64,000 nt of DNA from Pseudomonas veronii (GTDB taxonomy: Bacteria > Pseudomonadota > Gammaproteobacteria > Pseudomonadales > Pseudomonadaceae), in the NCBI RefSeq assembly GCF_001439695.1, contig NZ_JYLL01000014.1:1-64000 (forward strand), read 5' to 3'. Below are positions 17,752-26,538 of the stretch, in pieces. A program made the translations under genes and the position numbers. Position 1 is the first letter of the stretch. Every line of letters begins with the position of its first letter. The notes under the pieces were generated by a model. The model saw only the letters and a program-made list of their open reading frames with translations. It did no database searches and was not told where the DNA came from.

Positions 17752-18000
17752 ATGAAAGCCAAACGAGTGTTGAGTGACGATCTGGTGAGCCGACTGGAGG
17801 ATAAGATCCCGGTCATGGCTGAAGGCGCCATCAATACCGCCTATATCAACGCCCTGGCTGCCGGCCGCAGTGTGATGGAAGTCATGAACGGCATGCTTGT
17901 TGAAACGACTGCTGACGGTAAGCACAAAGTCATTCGGGTGGCCAAGCCCAAGCACAAAGTGACTCTGGGTGGCGTCATTAAGGTGCGCCGTTGCTCATGA
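17752..18000 (+). CDS. putative antitoxin of the zeta toxin
   Basis: 82 residues from ATG at 17752, chosen because GGAG sits 6 bases upstream; an in-frame GTG at 17740 would add four residues. Hydrophilic, helical N-terminal half (SDDLVSRLEDKIPVMAEGAI) and a basic end (KPKHKVTLGGVIKVRRC). The stop overlaps the toxin's ATG as ATGA. Size, order and coupling fit an antitoxin; sequence is not classical epsilon, and no DNA-binding motif is clear. Confidence 0.6.
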   Translation: MKAKRVLSDDLVSRLEDKIPVMAEGAINTAYINALAAGRSVMEVMNGMLVETTADGKHKVIRVAKPKHKVTLGGVIKVRRCS

Positions 18001-18731
18001 CTGTCCCTCGGTTGAGGGTCTTTGCTGGACCCAACGGCTCCGGCAAGAGCACGATGAAGAGTGCCATCCCTTCCCACCTGATCGGTATCTACATTAACCC
18101 GGATGAAATCGAGAAGGCTGCCAAAGACAGCGGTCGTCTGGAGTTCAGTGATTTTCAACTGGAAGTTGAGGGTGATGAGGTCCTCGGTTTCATTAGGGAG
18201 CATCGGCTGGTCAGGTCTGCCCGGCTCGATGAGGAGGCGACCAACATAGGCTTTAGCAGCAACGGCCTGAATTTCCAGACGGTCGCGATGAACTCCTATT
18301 TTGCCTCCGTGCTCTCTGACTTCATCCGGAACAAGCTCCTCGAAGACCAGCTGTCTTTCACCTTCGAAACGGTGATGTCTAGCGACGACAAAATCGCTTT
18401 TATGCTCAAGGCAAGAGAGTCTGGATACCGAACCTACCTGTACTTTGTGGCAACTGAAGACCCTGACATCAATATCAACAGGGTCAGGAACCGTGTCGCG
18501 GCAGGTGGGCACCCAGTTCCCACAGAAAAAATTGTACAGCGCTACGGCCGTTGCCTGAGCCTGCTGCCTGTGGCTATTGCTGCTTCGGACCGGGCCTACA
18601 TCTTCGATAACTCCGGTGCCGATCTGGTGCTGCTGGCCGAAGTTACGGATGGGACGGACCTTGAGTTCAAGGTTGATGAGGTCCCTGACTGGTTCATGGA
18701 TGCCTACGTTGAAAAGGTGTCCAACGGCTAG
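17997..18731 (+). CDS. zeta-type toxin (UDP-GlcNAc kinase-like P-loop protein)
   Basis: 244 residues. VFAGPNGSGKST at about 8-19 is the Walker A loop, followed by INPDEI and SFTFETVMSS, the pattern of zeta/PezT-type toxins that phosphorylate UDP-N-acetylglucosamine-type substrates and block wall synthesis. Further Arg-rich helices (NRVRNRVAAGGH) match the lid arginines of the fold. The ATG at 17997 overlapping the antitoxin stop is preferred to the TTG at 17991. The pair would stabilise the ICE by killing cells that lose it; it sits between transfer genes, in the opposite orientation. Confidence 0.8.
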   Translation: MTVPRLRVFAGPNGSGKSTMKSAIPSHLIGIYINPDEIEKAAKDSGRLEFSDFQLEVEGDEVLGFIREHRLVRSARLDEEATNIGFSSNGLNFQTVAMNSYFASVLSDFIRNKLLEDQLSFTFETVMSSDDKIAFMLKARESGYRTYLYFVATEDPDININRVRNRVAAGGHPVPTEKIVQRYGRCLSLLPVAIAASDRAYIFDNSGADLVLLAEVTDGTDLEFKVDEVPDWFMDAYVEKVSNG

Positions 18732-18768
18732 CTGCCGGATTGGCCAAGCTGGGAGCGCCACACCTCCC

Positions 18769-21522
18769 TTATATGGGCTCTATTCCTCGTGCGCTATCGA
18801 TCCGTTCAGCTACCCGGTAAGCCGCTTCCAACTCCGAACAGCCATTCTCCTGCATCAGTGTCCAGCGTTCGGCTTTTTCCTCGGGCTCTGTCATGGCCAA
18901 AGCGAGGTAAAGACTGGGTGGCACGGCTCGAAACAGCGTCTCGAGCTTTTTCGACAGCACCACTCCCTCGGTGTATTTCCCCGGCTCTTTGCTGGCGGAG
19001 AGCAACAGGGCTTTCTGCGCAGGTGAAAGCTTCTTGAACCGTGCGATTTCTTCGATTTCCGCGGGCGGCATATTCAAACAAATCCACCATTCGATCATGT
19101 TGAGCATGGTCTGCGCAGCCGTGGGAAAATCAGCAAGGTTCTGCGTCGCCAGCCAGAACCAAGCGCCGAGCTTGCGCCACATCTTCGTCCCCTTGACCAC
19201 GAACGGCGCCAGCAACGGGTTCTTGGTGATGATATGACCCTCGTCGGTGACCATGATGATCGGTCGGCCCAGGTACTGGTCGCGCTCGGCGAGGTTGTTC
19301 ACGGTGTTCATCAAGCTGATGTAGCTGATGGACATCTGTGCCTCGTAGCCTTCGCGCGCGTAAGTGGCAAGGTCGACAATGGTCACATCGCCCTCGGGCC
19401 AAGGCGTGCCTTCGCGATCGAACAGTTCACCCTCGAAACCCTGGCAAAATAGGTCGATGGACTCGCCCATTTCCTGGGCACGCTCGCGACGTTTCTCCGG
19501 CAAGTGCGGGTCGGCGGCGATGCCCAGCAAGGCGTCGCGTACGTCGCGGGTCAGTACCTGGCGACCCGCCGCGACGCAGGTCTGCGCCGCATCGAGAATG
19601 CACTCGCGGATCAAGCTGCGATCGGCTCGACTCATGCGCGCCTCTTCTTTGGCCTCGCCGCCGGTGATCATCAGGCGGGCAGTGATTTCCAGTTCGCCGA
19701 GAACATCGCGCTGGTCTTCGTGACTGGTTACCACCTCATCGTCCAGCTCATCGATCGACAGACTCGCCACCTGATCCGGCTGCTCGACCAGGCGCCAAGC
19801 ATCGGCGAACGGGGCGAGACAGACCGAGGCGCCAGGTTTCAATTGGACCTTGTTGACCGACAGGCCCTGTGTCGCGAAGTAGTCTCCCTGCAAGCCGAAT
19901 GAGTTGCCGGCCTCTACGATAAACAGGCGAGGGCGGTACACGGCCATGACCTGCATCAGTAGGGTGACCAAGGTCGCCGACTTCCCGGCACCGGTGGGGC
20001 CGAACAACAGCAGATGACCGTTCATGGCCCGATCCAGGCGTGACAATGGGTCGAAGCTCAATGGCGAGCCGCCGCGGTTGAACAGGGTGATGCCCGGGTG
20101 GCCGGTGCCGGTGCTGCGGCCCCAGACCGGAACCAGGTTCGCTAGGTGCTGGGCGAACATCAGGCGGGTGTACCAGTTACGCGTGTCGCGGGCCGGGTTG
20201 TAAGCCATCGGTAACCAACGCAGGTAGCTGTTGCAGGCGGCGACCTCATCGCCTTCACTTACCGGTTGCAGCCCCGCGCCCAACAGCGCGTTGGCCAGGC
20301 TGACCGAGCGCTGGTGCAATTGCTGTTCATCGTGACCGCGTACGTAGAACGCCAGGGTTCCTCGGTACAGCTTGTGCTGGCGGCCGATGATCGCGCGAGC
20401 CTCTTCGACATCCTGACGAGTCTGGGTCGAGGCCAGGTTTTCACCGATGGCTTTGCGAGCTAGGCGGTTCAACTGATCCTCGAGTACATCCTGTGGTTTG
20501 ACCATTAAGGTCAGACTCGTCACCGTACCTTCGGGTAACTGGTCGAACAGCGCATTCACCGCGTCACCCTTGCGGGTTTCGCCGGTGAGTTGACCAATCG
20601 ATGGTGCCCGCCGCAGTTTGTCCACCACTATCACCCGGTGGGGTTGATCGTCGAAAAACCAGAGTCCGTGCTGCACATCCGAACGCGGTTCGTTGAAGAA
20701 CAGCCGCTCGGCAAAGTCATGATCGAAGGGCAGATCCAGCGACTCACCGTCACCCGACTCCGGATAGGCCACGCGGCGGTAGAAATTTTCGGGCGCTTCA
20801 TCAGTGAGCCTGGGGGCCGGATTGAACCAGGGCAATAGCCAGGCATACAGACCTCGGCCATCGACTCGCGTTGAGTGCACCCCGCACGCCTGCAACGAAG
20901 CACGGATACGTTCGCAAGCCTGTTGCAGGGATTGCACCGGGGTGAGTCCCGTCTCCTCAGCGTCAGATTCAAGCCAGCGATAGACCACCAGACGCACCCG
21001 TCGGTTATTGCCGCGCCAGGGCAGGCGCGTCACCACCTGATCCTCAAACAGACCACCGGGCTTGGCGATGGCCTTCAGATGACGGCGGCTGAGCTGCAAA
21101 TACGCCTCGGTGAAGACCGTACCTCGCGCGCTGTTCTGAATATAATCGGTGAGCTGGGTCAGGTAGGGTGTGAAGTCGTTGTCGTCTTGACAGAAAAACT
21201 GCGCCACCCAAGGCGCTTGATCCAGCTCGTCAAAGCTATCTTGCAGGGCGTCTTCGAGGGCGTCGCGGACCGCCATCAGCCAATCGGGTTCGCGCCCTTC
21301 GGTGCCGATGGGCAGCAACTCGAACACCGCACCCACCGAGCGATTGTCATCCAGTAGAAAACACTGCTCAGTGTCGAGGTATTCGACCCAAGGCAGGTAA
21401 TCGGTGAAGCTGGGGTTGTGCGCATAGAGTGCGGCCTCATCGGCCAAGGTCGCGCGAGGGCGCAATGGATTGCGCCAGCCTTTCCACGTGGGAGTGCGAT
21501 TGCCCGAATCGCCGCTACGCAC
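18769..21522 (-). CDS. VirB4-like conjugative transfer ATPase (PFL_4706 family)
   Basis: 917 residues, the largest transfer protein. Walker A LLFGPTGAGKSATL near residue 505 and Walker B IIMVTDEGH near 755 define the motor domain; the N-terminal 450 residues match the VirB4/TraC-type platform. It powers pilus and translocation-channel assembly at the inner membrane. The GTG start shares one base with the TAG stop of the upstream lipoprotein gene (TAGTG), with AGGAAG before it, so translation is coupled. The stop is 38 bases from the zeta gene stop, tail to tail. Confidence 0.88.
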   Translation of the reverse strand: MRSGDSGNRTPTWKGWRNPLRPRATLADEAALYAHNPSFTDYLPWVEYLDTEQCFLLDDNRSVGAVFELLPIGTEGREPDWLMAVRDALEDALQDSFDELDQAPWVAQFFCQDDNDFTPYLTQLTDYIQNSARGTVFTEAYLQLSRRHLKAIAKPGGLFEDQVVTRLPWRGNNRRVRLVVYRWLESDAEETGLTPVQSLQQACERIRASLQACGVHSTRVDGRGLYAWLLPWFNPAPRLTDEAPENFYRRVAYPESGDGESLDLPFDHDFAERLFFNEPRSDVQHGLWFFDDQPHRVIVVDKLRRAPSIGQLTGETRKGDAVNALFDQLPEGTVTSLTLMVKPQDVLEDQLNRLARKAIGENLASTQTRQDVEEARAIIGRQHKLYRGTLAFYVRGHDEQQLHQRSVSLANALLGAGLQPVSEGDEVAACNSYLRWLPMAYNPARDTRNWYTRLMFAQHLANLVPVWGRSTGTGHPGITLFNRGGSPLSFDPLSRLDRAMNGHLLLFGPTGAGKSATLVTLLMQVMAVYRPRLFIVEAGNSFGLQGDYFATQGLSVNKVQLKPGASVCLAPFADAWRLVEQPDQVASLSIDELDDEVVTSHEDQRDVLGELEITARLMITGGEAKEEARMSRADRSLIRECILDAAQTCVAAGRQVLTRDVRDALLGIAADPHLPEKRRERAQEMGESIDLFCQGFEGELFDREGTPWPEGDVTIVDLATYAREGYEAQMSISYISLMNTVNNLAERDQYLGRPIIMVTDEGHIITKNPLLAPFVVKGTKMWRKLGAWFWLATQNLADFPTAAQTMLNMIEWWICLNMPPAEIEEIARFKKLSPAQKALLLSASKEPGKYTEGVVLSKKLETLFRAVPPSLYLALAMTEPEEKAERWTLMQENGCSELEAAYRVAERIDSARGIEPI

Positions 21523-21938
21523 TACAGGTCTTCCTGACGTTCACCAGGTAATGCGTACTGCACACGTTGGTAGAACGGAAAGACGGTAGAGTAACCTGGG
21601 ATCGGTGCCTGCTCGGTACCACTCAGATGCGGATACACGTATAGCACCAGATCGGGATTGGGCAAGCGAGGGAACAGGTTGCGGATCTCGTTCGCCGCTG
21701 TGCGAGTGTACGGTTCCTGGAGAGAAAAGGAGAAATCTGCTTGAGCCAACGGGCGGCGTAACTGCTGCCGAGCATCCAGCAGTTGCTGCTGAGTGCCTTG
21801 CGAACCGGCGCCGTTCCAGATGTCCAGCATGGTTTGCTCTCCATGGGGCAGAAGCGTCTCCTTGTCGGTGGAGCACCCCGCCAGGACCCAGCAGAACACG
21901 CTAATCCAGGTCAGGCAGGGAGGCATGGTCTTTTTCAT
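21522..21938 (-). CDS. ICE transfer lipoprotein (TIGR03751-like)
   Basis: 138 residues from ATG at 21938, selected over a longer upstream frame because MKKTMPPCLTW...VLAGC gives a lipoprotein signal with Cys about 21 as lipidation site and GGAG precedes it. The mature part is hydrophilic with RNLFPRLPNPDLVLYVYPHL and ends PGERQEDL. VirB7-like outer-membrane anchor role is plausible. Overlaps the VirB10-like gene by 38 bases and touches virB4 by one base. Confidence 0.75.
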   Translation of the reverse strand: MKKTMPPCLTWISVFCWVLAGCSTDKETLLPHGEQTMLDIWNGAGSQGTQQQLLDARQQLRRPLAQADFSFSLQEPYTRTAANEIRNLFPRLPNPDLVLYVYPHLSGTEQAPIPGYSTVFPFYQRVQYALPGERQEDL

Positions 21939-23421
21939 GGCGAACGCTCCGGCCCTTGGGCTCGTAGTCGATGGTGATCTCATGGTCGAGGTGCAGCGCG
22001 ACTTGTGCTGCCGGTGGCACGTACACGGCAGCAAAGGCTTCGCCATACAGCTTGTTGACCCACTCGCGGATGTCGCTGACCCCGCCGCTGAGAATTGAAT
22101 TCAGCGCGCTGTTGCCACTGCTACTGGTGACCCCGAGGGTACTGCCGCCTGAACTGATCACGCTGCTGTTGTTCCGCTCATCCCCGAGCAGGGCGGCGAC
22201 ACCGGCGCCGGCGGCAGTGATCAGGCTCTGGCTGCCGAGGTATTGCTGAGCGTTCGAGCGGCGCTCGCCAGCGATGCAAGGAATGCCATACGGATCGGAC
22301 AGGTAACCGAGTCCGCCGCGGATCTTGTCGGTGTTTGAGCTCTGGGTGGTGGAGGCAGTGCGGCTGGCTACTGCTTTCGGCTGAGGTACCGTGCGGATGG
22401 TGCCATCGGTAAACACAAAGGTGATTGACTCGACCTGTCCACGTACGCAAGACAGGGTCCAGTCACCGGACGCGGTGCCGCTCATTACGGCACCCGCGAC
22501 GTCTGGCAGGTCGATGCCGTTGGCGGTCAGGTTCTCAGGGCCGACCAGCACTTTGAAGGGATAGGGATCATTCACAGTGCCGTCCACCGGGACGCGGCCG
22601 ATCAGCGCGGTCATGGCGACTGAGCCCATCAATGTCGCGTTTTCGGGGATGGTGTAGACCGGCTTCGCCCCTTCGGTTCGGTCAACGGATCGCGTCAGGT
22701 CACGCTCACCCTTGGTGACTGCACGTAGCTGTTTCTGGCTGCGATCAATAGGATTGTCTTTCAAGCCTTCCAGTGAGTTGAAGGCGGTAGGCAGACTCAA
22801 TGCGAGGGAGGAGGTCTTGGTTTTGCCTCGGGTGTCGGTGCCCGAAGCATCCGAGGGTTCAATCCACTGCAGCGCATCATTGGCAGGATGCTGTCCGTCA
22901 AACTGAGCACCGTCGCCAGGCTCGAGCCCCAATCCGATTGGCATATCCTTGCCTTTGCCGGTCAGCCCCGACAACTGATCCTGCAATTGCGTGAGCAGGC
23001 CGCGAGCCTGACGACTGTCTTGTTCCGCTTTGAGTCGGGCCTCGTTGGCTTGGCGGCGGCCTTCGTCGACCTGCTGGGTCACACTGCCAAGCGCGGTCTG
23101 GATACGCGAATCGACACTGTTTTCCCGCTCGCGTAGGCGGTTGTTTTCCGTCTGCAGTGAGTCATTGTGTTTCTTCAAACCGAGCATGTCGCTGCGCATG
23201 GCCTTCACCTGGCCGACCAGGGTGGCGACCGTGTCGCGTGGGGTATCGCCCGCAATGCCGAGCGACTTGGCTTGCTCGGCGGATAATTGAATATTGCCCT
23301 GATCAACTGGGTGCTCTGGAGAAGGTGTGCTGCCACCCGGGACCCAGGTTTTCAGGATGATCAGTACCACGCCCAGCAGCGCAGCCGGTACCAGCCATTT
23401 GAGCAAGGCGTTAGCTTTCAT
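21901..23421 (-). CDS. VirB10/TraB-like ICE transfer protein (PFL_4705 family)
   Basis: 506 residues from ATG at 23421. One membrane segment (residues 7-27), then a periplasmic coiled-coil (about 75-160, KKHNDSLQTENNRLRERENS), a Pro/Asp-rich linker and a C-terminal beta domain with IPENATLMGSVAMTALIGRVP and a Gly/Ser-rich insert near 420-450. This is the layout of TraB/VirB10 proteins that link inner and outer membranes and gate the channel. The start overlaps the end of the VirB9-like gene by 11 bases. The frame extends 62 codons upstream of the ATG, but that part is the shadow of the neighbouring gene. Confidence 0.85.
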   Translation of the reverse strand: MKANALLKWLVPAALLGVVLIILKTWVPGGSTPSPEHPVDQGNIQLSAEQAKSLGIAGDTPRDTVATLVGQVKAMRSDMLGLKKHNDSLQTENNRLRERENSVDSRIQTALGSVTQQVDEGRRQANEARLKAEQDSRQARGLLTQLQDQLSGLTGKGKDMPIGLGLEPGDGAQFDGQHPANDALQWIEPSDASGTDTRGKTKTSSLALSLPTAFNSLEGLKDNPIDRSQKQLRAVTKGERDLTRSVDRTEGAKPVYTIPENATLMGSVAMTALIGRVPVDGTVNDPYPFKVLVGPENLTANGIDLPDVAGAVMSGTASGDWTLSCVRGQVESITFVFTDGTIRTVPQPKAVASRTASTTQSSNTDKIRGGLGYLSDPYGIPCIAGERRSNAQQYLGSQSLITAAGAGVAALLGDERNNSSVISSGGSTLGVTSSSGNSALNSILSGGVSDIREWVNKLYGEAFAAVYVPPAAQVALHLDHEITIDYEPKGRSVRHEKDHASLPDLD

Positions 23422-24223
23422 CGTCAGCACCTCGCGCAACGGGCGGTAGCAGCACGGCTTGCTCGAGGCCGGCACCGCGGGTGACAAGGTAGGCGATCGT
23501 GGTGTCTTCAGCGCTGCCGACAGGCCCGAGGAAAGCATGCTGGAAGGCCGCGGCGAACAGCTTGGCCTGAAGTCGACGTGGATCGAGTTGCACCGTCTCT
23601 GAACCACGATTGCGCAATTTCACCGCCGTCACCCAGTAATCACCGAGTCGCCAGACGGCGATGGGTGTGCTGGACACGTTTTCGGTCGGCAGCAGGGTCG
23701 GCAGTTCGGTACGCAGCTTGAGCGGGACGCGGCGTACACCGGGCAGGGACTCCACGGTGCGCAGCGGCGCGTACAGGCTTTGCGCGGCGTAGCGCGTCAA
23801 AGCGACCGGGATCGGTGTGCGTTCTGGAACAGGGACGGTGCTAGATTCAGCCTCGGTAGCTTGCCCCTGAGCATTCTTGAGAATACGTACGGGCTCCAGC
23901 GGTTGATCGCCGGGAGTGGCCGCGATATCCAGGAGGATGATCTCGCCCGTCGTGACCGATTGCAGCTGCAGTCGGGTCGGTGCAATGGCTTCCGACGCTC
24001 GCAGGTACAGCGTGCCGCCGGTTGATTGCACACGCAGCTTGCCGGTCAGGGTTGAGGGCACACCGACGCGAACAGCCTCATCGATAAAGACCACTCGTTC
24101 CTGATTGATCACCAGCGGGACCGCGAGGGGGAGGCGTTCCCAGTGCATCAGCTCGACGGCCTGCGCTACAGCTCCCCATAGCATCAGTGCAACGGTGAGT
24201 CCCAGGGTAGAAATCCGCTTCAT
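23411..24223 (-). CDS. VirB9/TraK-like ICE transfer protein (PFL_4704 family)
   Basis: 270 residues with a signal peptide (6-22, cleavage after AQA). The mature protein is beta-rich with VVFIDEAVRVGVPSTL and GTLYLRASEAI near the N-terminus and a second beta domain after residue 170 (PIAVWRLGDYWVTAVKLRNR), as in TraK/VirB9-type secretins of the mating pore. Overlaps the VirB8-like gene by 4 bases (ATGA). Confidence 0.8.
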   Translation of the reverse strand: MKRISTLGLTVALMLWGAVAQAVELMHWERLPLAVPLVINQERVVFIDEAVRVGVPSTLTGKLRVQSTGGTLYLRASEAIAPTRLQLQSVTTGEIILLDIAATPGDQPLEPVRILKNAQGQATEAESSTVPVPERTPIPVALTRYAAQSLYAPLRTVESLPGVRRVPLKLRTELPTLLPTENVSSTPIAVWRLGDYWVTAVKLRNRGSETVQLDPRRLQAKLFAAAFQHAFLGPVGSAEDTTIAYLVTRGAGLEQAVLLPPVARGADDES

Positions 24224-24861
24224 GGCTCACCTCCAGGCAGGGAGATTTTTTGCGGAGTGCCCTGATAACAATCCAGTGCCAGCCCCCACTTATTGCGTTC
24301 GGGGTCCAGATCAAAACGCACCACGCGCAATGGATACCGCACCACCACCCGTTTCACCGGTTCGGCGGCGTAATATTCATCGGCATTGAGATCGAGCTTG
24401 ACCAGCCAGCTGTCGCGGTCGAGTTGCTTGACCCTGAGTTCCGGATCTTCGCTGTAGCCTCGGCCCAGAATTTCGTAGACGCCACGCACCCGCTGGCGCA
24501 GCTCGCCGGCGGCCTTGCGGTACTCATAATCACCGTCGAGGAAGGCCTTGCAGGCGGGTGTCAGGTAGGACTGCAAGCCATAGATGGCGCGGCGATAATC
24601 CTGCTCGCCATCCGAAGGCCAGCGGTTGAGTTGGCCAAAGATGTACAGGGCAAAGGCATAGACATTCTCTGGGGGGACATCCCACCACTTGCGAGTGCTG
24701 CCCGAGCGCAGATCCGGGGGGACATGCACCGTCAGATCGGTCGGTGCCGAGCGCCAGCCATACCAAAGTCCGGCACAGACCAGGGCCAGAATCACTACCG
24801 CCAGACGCAGGCTGAAGATGTGGGCGTGTTGGGCATCCACCTTGTTCCGAAAACGATTCAT
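24220..24861 (-). CDS. VirB8/TraE-like ICE transfer protein (PFL_4703 family)
   Basis: 213 residues from ATG at 24861. Short cytoplasmic N-terminus, one membrane helix at about 18-37 (LAVVILALVCAGLWYGW), then a periplasmic domain with VPPENVYAFALYIFGQLNRW, the conserved start of PFL_4703 proteins, and VVVRYPLRVVRFD. VirB8-like proteins nucleate the inner-membrane complex. Overlaps the preceding gene as ATGA. An upstream extension is open but lies in the neighbour's coding region. Confidence 0.82.
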   Translation of the reverse strand: MNRFRNKVDAQHAHIFSLRLAVVILALVCAGLWYGWRSAPTDLTVHVPPDLRSGSTRKWWDVPPENVYAFALYIFGQLNRWPSDGEQDYRRAIYGLQSYLTPACKAFLDGDYEYRKAAGELRQRVRGVYEILGRGYSEDPELRVKQLDRDSWLVKLDLNADEYYAAEPVKRVVVRYPLRVVRFDLDPERNKWGLALDCYQGTPQKISLPGGEP

Positions 24862-25271
24862 GGTTGCCACCGGAACAGGGCAGGGCGCAGTCGACGCGAA
24901 CGGCGAATCGTCCAGGCGCCGGAGTGGAGAATCAAACTTCCGCGCCCCAGGCGCCAACGGCTGGCGAGTATCCATTCGAGCTTGCGGTACAACCAGGTCT
25001 CGGGGCGAGCCCGTTTGGCCCGACGCAAAAGCGTACCACCGGCAAATAACACCAGCGCCATGCTTGCGATCATGCTGGTCGGCGCAACGGCAATAGACGA
25101 GGTGACGATCCCTAGAGGAACGCCCAGCAGCAGGCCAATGGCGGCGCCAGTGCCGAGAGCTACCCACATCTCATCATTGGTCAAACCGCGCAGTACGGCA
25201 GGATCGCGGTTGAGTCGCTCCGGCAGAAAGACCAAGGTGCCGTCGGCAAGGCGTTCGATAGTGTCGTTCAT
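24858..25271 (-). CDS. ICE transfer membrane protein (PFL_4702 family, TIGR03750-like)
   Basis: 137 residues. The N-terminus reads LVFLPERLNRDPAVLRGLTNDEMW, typical of the family, followed by two membrane helices at about 38-58 and 62-80 and a basic cytoplasmic tail. Size and topology resemble VirB3/TraL. Eight bases after the VirB2-like gene, ATGA-coupled to the VirB8-like gene. Confidence 0.8.
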   Translation of the reverse strand: MNDTIERLADGTLVFLPERLNRDPAVLRGLTNDEMWVALGTGAAIGLLLGVPLGIVTSSIAVAPTSMIASMALVLFAGGTLLRRAKRARPETWLYRKLEWILASRWRLGRGSLILHSGAWTIRRSRRLRPALFRWQP

Positions 25272-25278
25272 GTCGACC

Positions 25279-25650
25279 TCACAGAATCGCGGCGGCCTTG
25301 GTCAGGAACCAGATGATGATCACCACCAACAGGGCGCCGATGCCGACCACCGCGCCGAGGTCCTTCCAGGTCTTGCGCTGGTTCTGCACGTCGGCATAGA
25401 CAGTTAGGGAATGCCAAGCCACCCCGAGAAAAGCGAGCAGGGCGATCAACAAACCGAGCAGGATGCCGCCGTCATAGGCGTAGTTTTTGATCGTCTCGAT
25501 CAACCCGGAACCTTCACCACGCGAAGGAGCCTCCATGGTGGGAAGCTCGGCAAAAGCCAGGCTTGGGCCGAGCACCAACAGCAGGCCGATCAAGCGCTGG
25601 CTGGCACGATCACGCAGGTTGTTTTTTAGAGGGGTAAAGCACTTGAGCAT
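25279..25650 (-). CDS. ICE transfer membrane protein (TIGR03745-like, VirB2-like)
   Basis: 123 residues from ATG at 25650 with GGAG upstream. A long signal-like segment (about 19-35, IGLLLVLGPSLAFA) followed by two membrane helices around 62-80 and 97-117. The layout of a cleaved leader and two hydrophobic helices is that of pilin precursors, so it may be the conjugative pilin. Between the DUF3262-type gene and the PFL_4702-type gene. Confidence 0.75.
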   Translation of the reverse strand: MLKCFTPLKNNLRDRASQRLIGLLLVLGPSLAFAELPTMEAPSRGEGSGLIETIKNYAYDGGILLGLLIALLAFLGVAWHSLTVYADVQNQRKTWKDLGAVVGIGALLVVIIIWFLTKAAAIL

Positions 25651-25667
25651 GGCAGTGATCTCCTGGA

Positions 25668-25907
25668 TTAGGACAGCGTGAAGAACATCAGGACTAGTAG
25701 GGCGAGCAAAACACGTGCGGCGCTGCCGCCAAACGCGCCGAAGCGCACACTGCCGGTGGCCCAGCCCCGGTAAGCCGTCCACATCACCCAGGTGCACCAG
25801 AGCAAAGCCAGGACGAGAACCAGGGACAACCAGAGTGTCGAACTGCTCTGTGCCGAGAAACCGGAGGCGTTTTGGAACGCTGCGGTCTGAGCGTCGGTCA
25901 TGCTCAT
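25668..25907 (-). CDS. small ICE membrane protein (PFL_4701 family, DUF3262/TIGR03758-like)
   Basis: 79 residues with two membrane helices (about 24-42 and 60-78) and a short TDAQTAAFQNASGFS N-terminus characteristic of the family. Overlaps the RAQPRD gene by four bases. Structural component of the transfer complex; exact role unknown. Confidence 0.78.
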   Translation of the reverse strand: MSMTDAQTAAFQNASGFSAQSSSTLWLSLVLVLALLWCTWVMWTAYRGWATGSVRFGAFGGSAARVLLALLVLMFFTLS

Positions 25908-26239
25908 GGCGACGGTTCCACGGACGGGATGTCGAGGCGGTAATCGCCGACCAGCTCACCAGCGTCGTGAGGTTGAGCACGGGAGGGCGACAGATAGTTC
26001 TGCATTCCTTGGCGAATGCGTTGGATGTCCTGAGACAGGCGGGGATAGTCGAAGCGATAGCGTTCGTTTGGTTCGGAGGTCCTGGCTACCTTAGCTTGCG
26101 CCGCAAGGCGCTCAATAGTGTCGACCTGCTGCTGAACTAGGCTGAGCTGCTCGCGCTCATGAGCAGATGCGGCATAGCCGCCGCTATGGAACGTCATCAA
26201 TATGAGCAGTAGGCAGATTCGGAAAAATGTAGTCGGCAT
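25904..26239 (-). CDS. RAQPRD-family ICE protein
   Basis: 111 residues from ATG at 26239; a TTG at 26275 would add 12 residues but gives a worse signal peptide. Signal sequence at about 5-23, then a helical domain with EREQLSLVQQQVDTIERLA. The family-naming motif appears as SRAQPHD (residue R replaced by H). First transfer gene of this block, beginning about 300 bases from a divergent YniB-like gene, so its promoter should be in 26240-26538. Confidence 0.78.
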   Translation of the reverse strand: MPTTFFRICLLLILMTFHSGGYAASAHEREQLSLVQQQVDTIERLAAQAKVARTSEPNERYRFDYPRLSQDIQRIRQGMQNYLSPSRAQPHDAGELVGDYRLDIPSVEPSP

Positions 26240-26538
26240 GTGGATAGCCCATTTGGAGATGGGGCCAGCATTCAACTAACGTCCAGGACTCAGCAGTAAG
26301 AAACACGAAACACGCTGCGTCATTTTATTTCGATACAGTCTCTGATCGTGGAGCGAGTTCGAACACCGTATCGAGAGCTACGAAACGCGGAAAAATGACA
26401 CGATTGGACCGCAAGTACAGCATTGGTTACTCATGAAAAACGATTAGTAGCCGTTAACTTTTGATTCCGCTAACAGCATTGTTAGCGGGGCGCAGATAAG
26501 CGCGGACGAAATCAGTTAACGAAGAGTGATAGCAGAGA
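26240..26538. promoter_or_regulatory. divergent promoter region with an 8-bp dyad
   Basis: About 300 bases between the transfer operon (minus) and the YniB-like gene (plus). It contains CCGCTAAC-AGCATT-GTTAGCGG (26467-26488), a perfect 8-bp dyad with 6-base spacer, 50 bases from the YniB-like start, and GTTAAC sequences nearby. Likely operator for one or both units; regulator unknown. Confidence 0.45.

Noticed and set aside
17841..18761. 306-codon minus-strand frame
   Set aside because: Antisense of the zeta toxin-antitoxin genes, whose motifs and coupling are convincing.
24250..25407. 385-codon plus-strand frame
   Set aside because: Antisense of three tightly coupled transfer genes; no recognisable domain.
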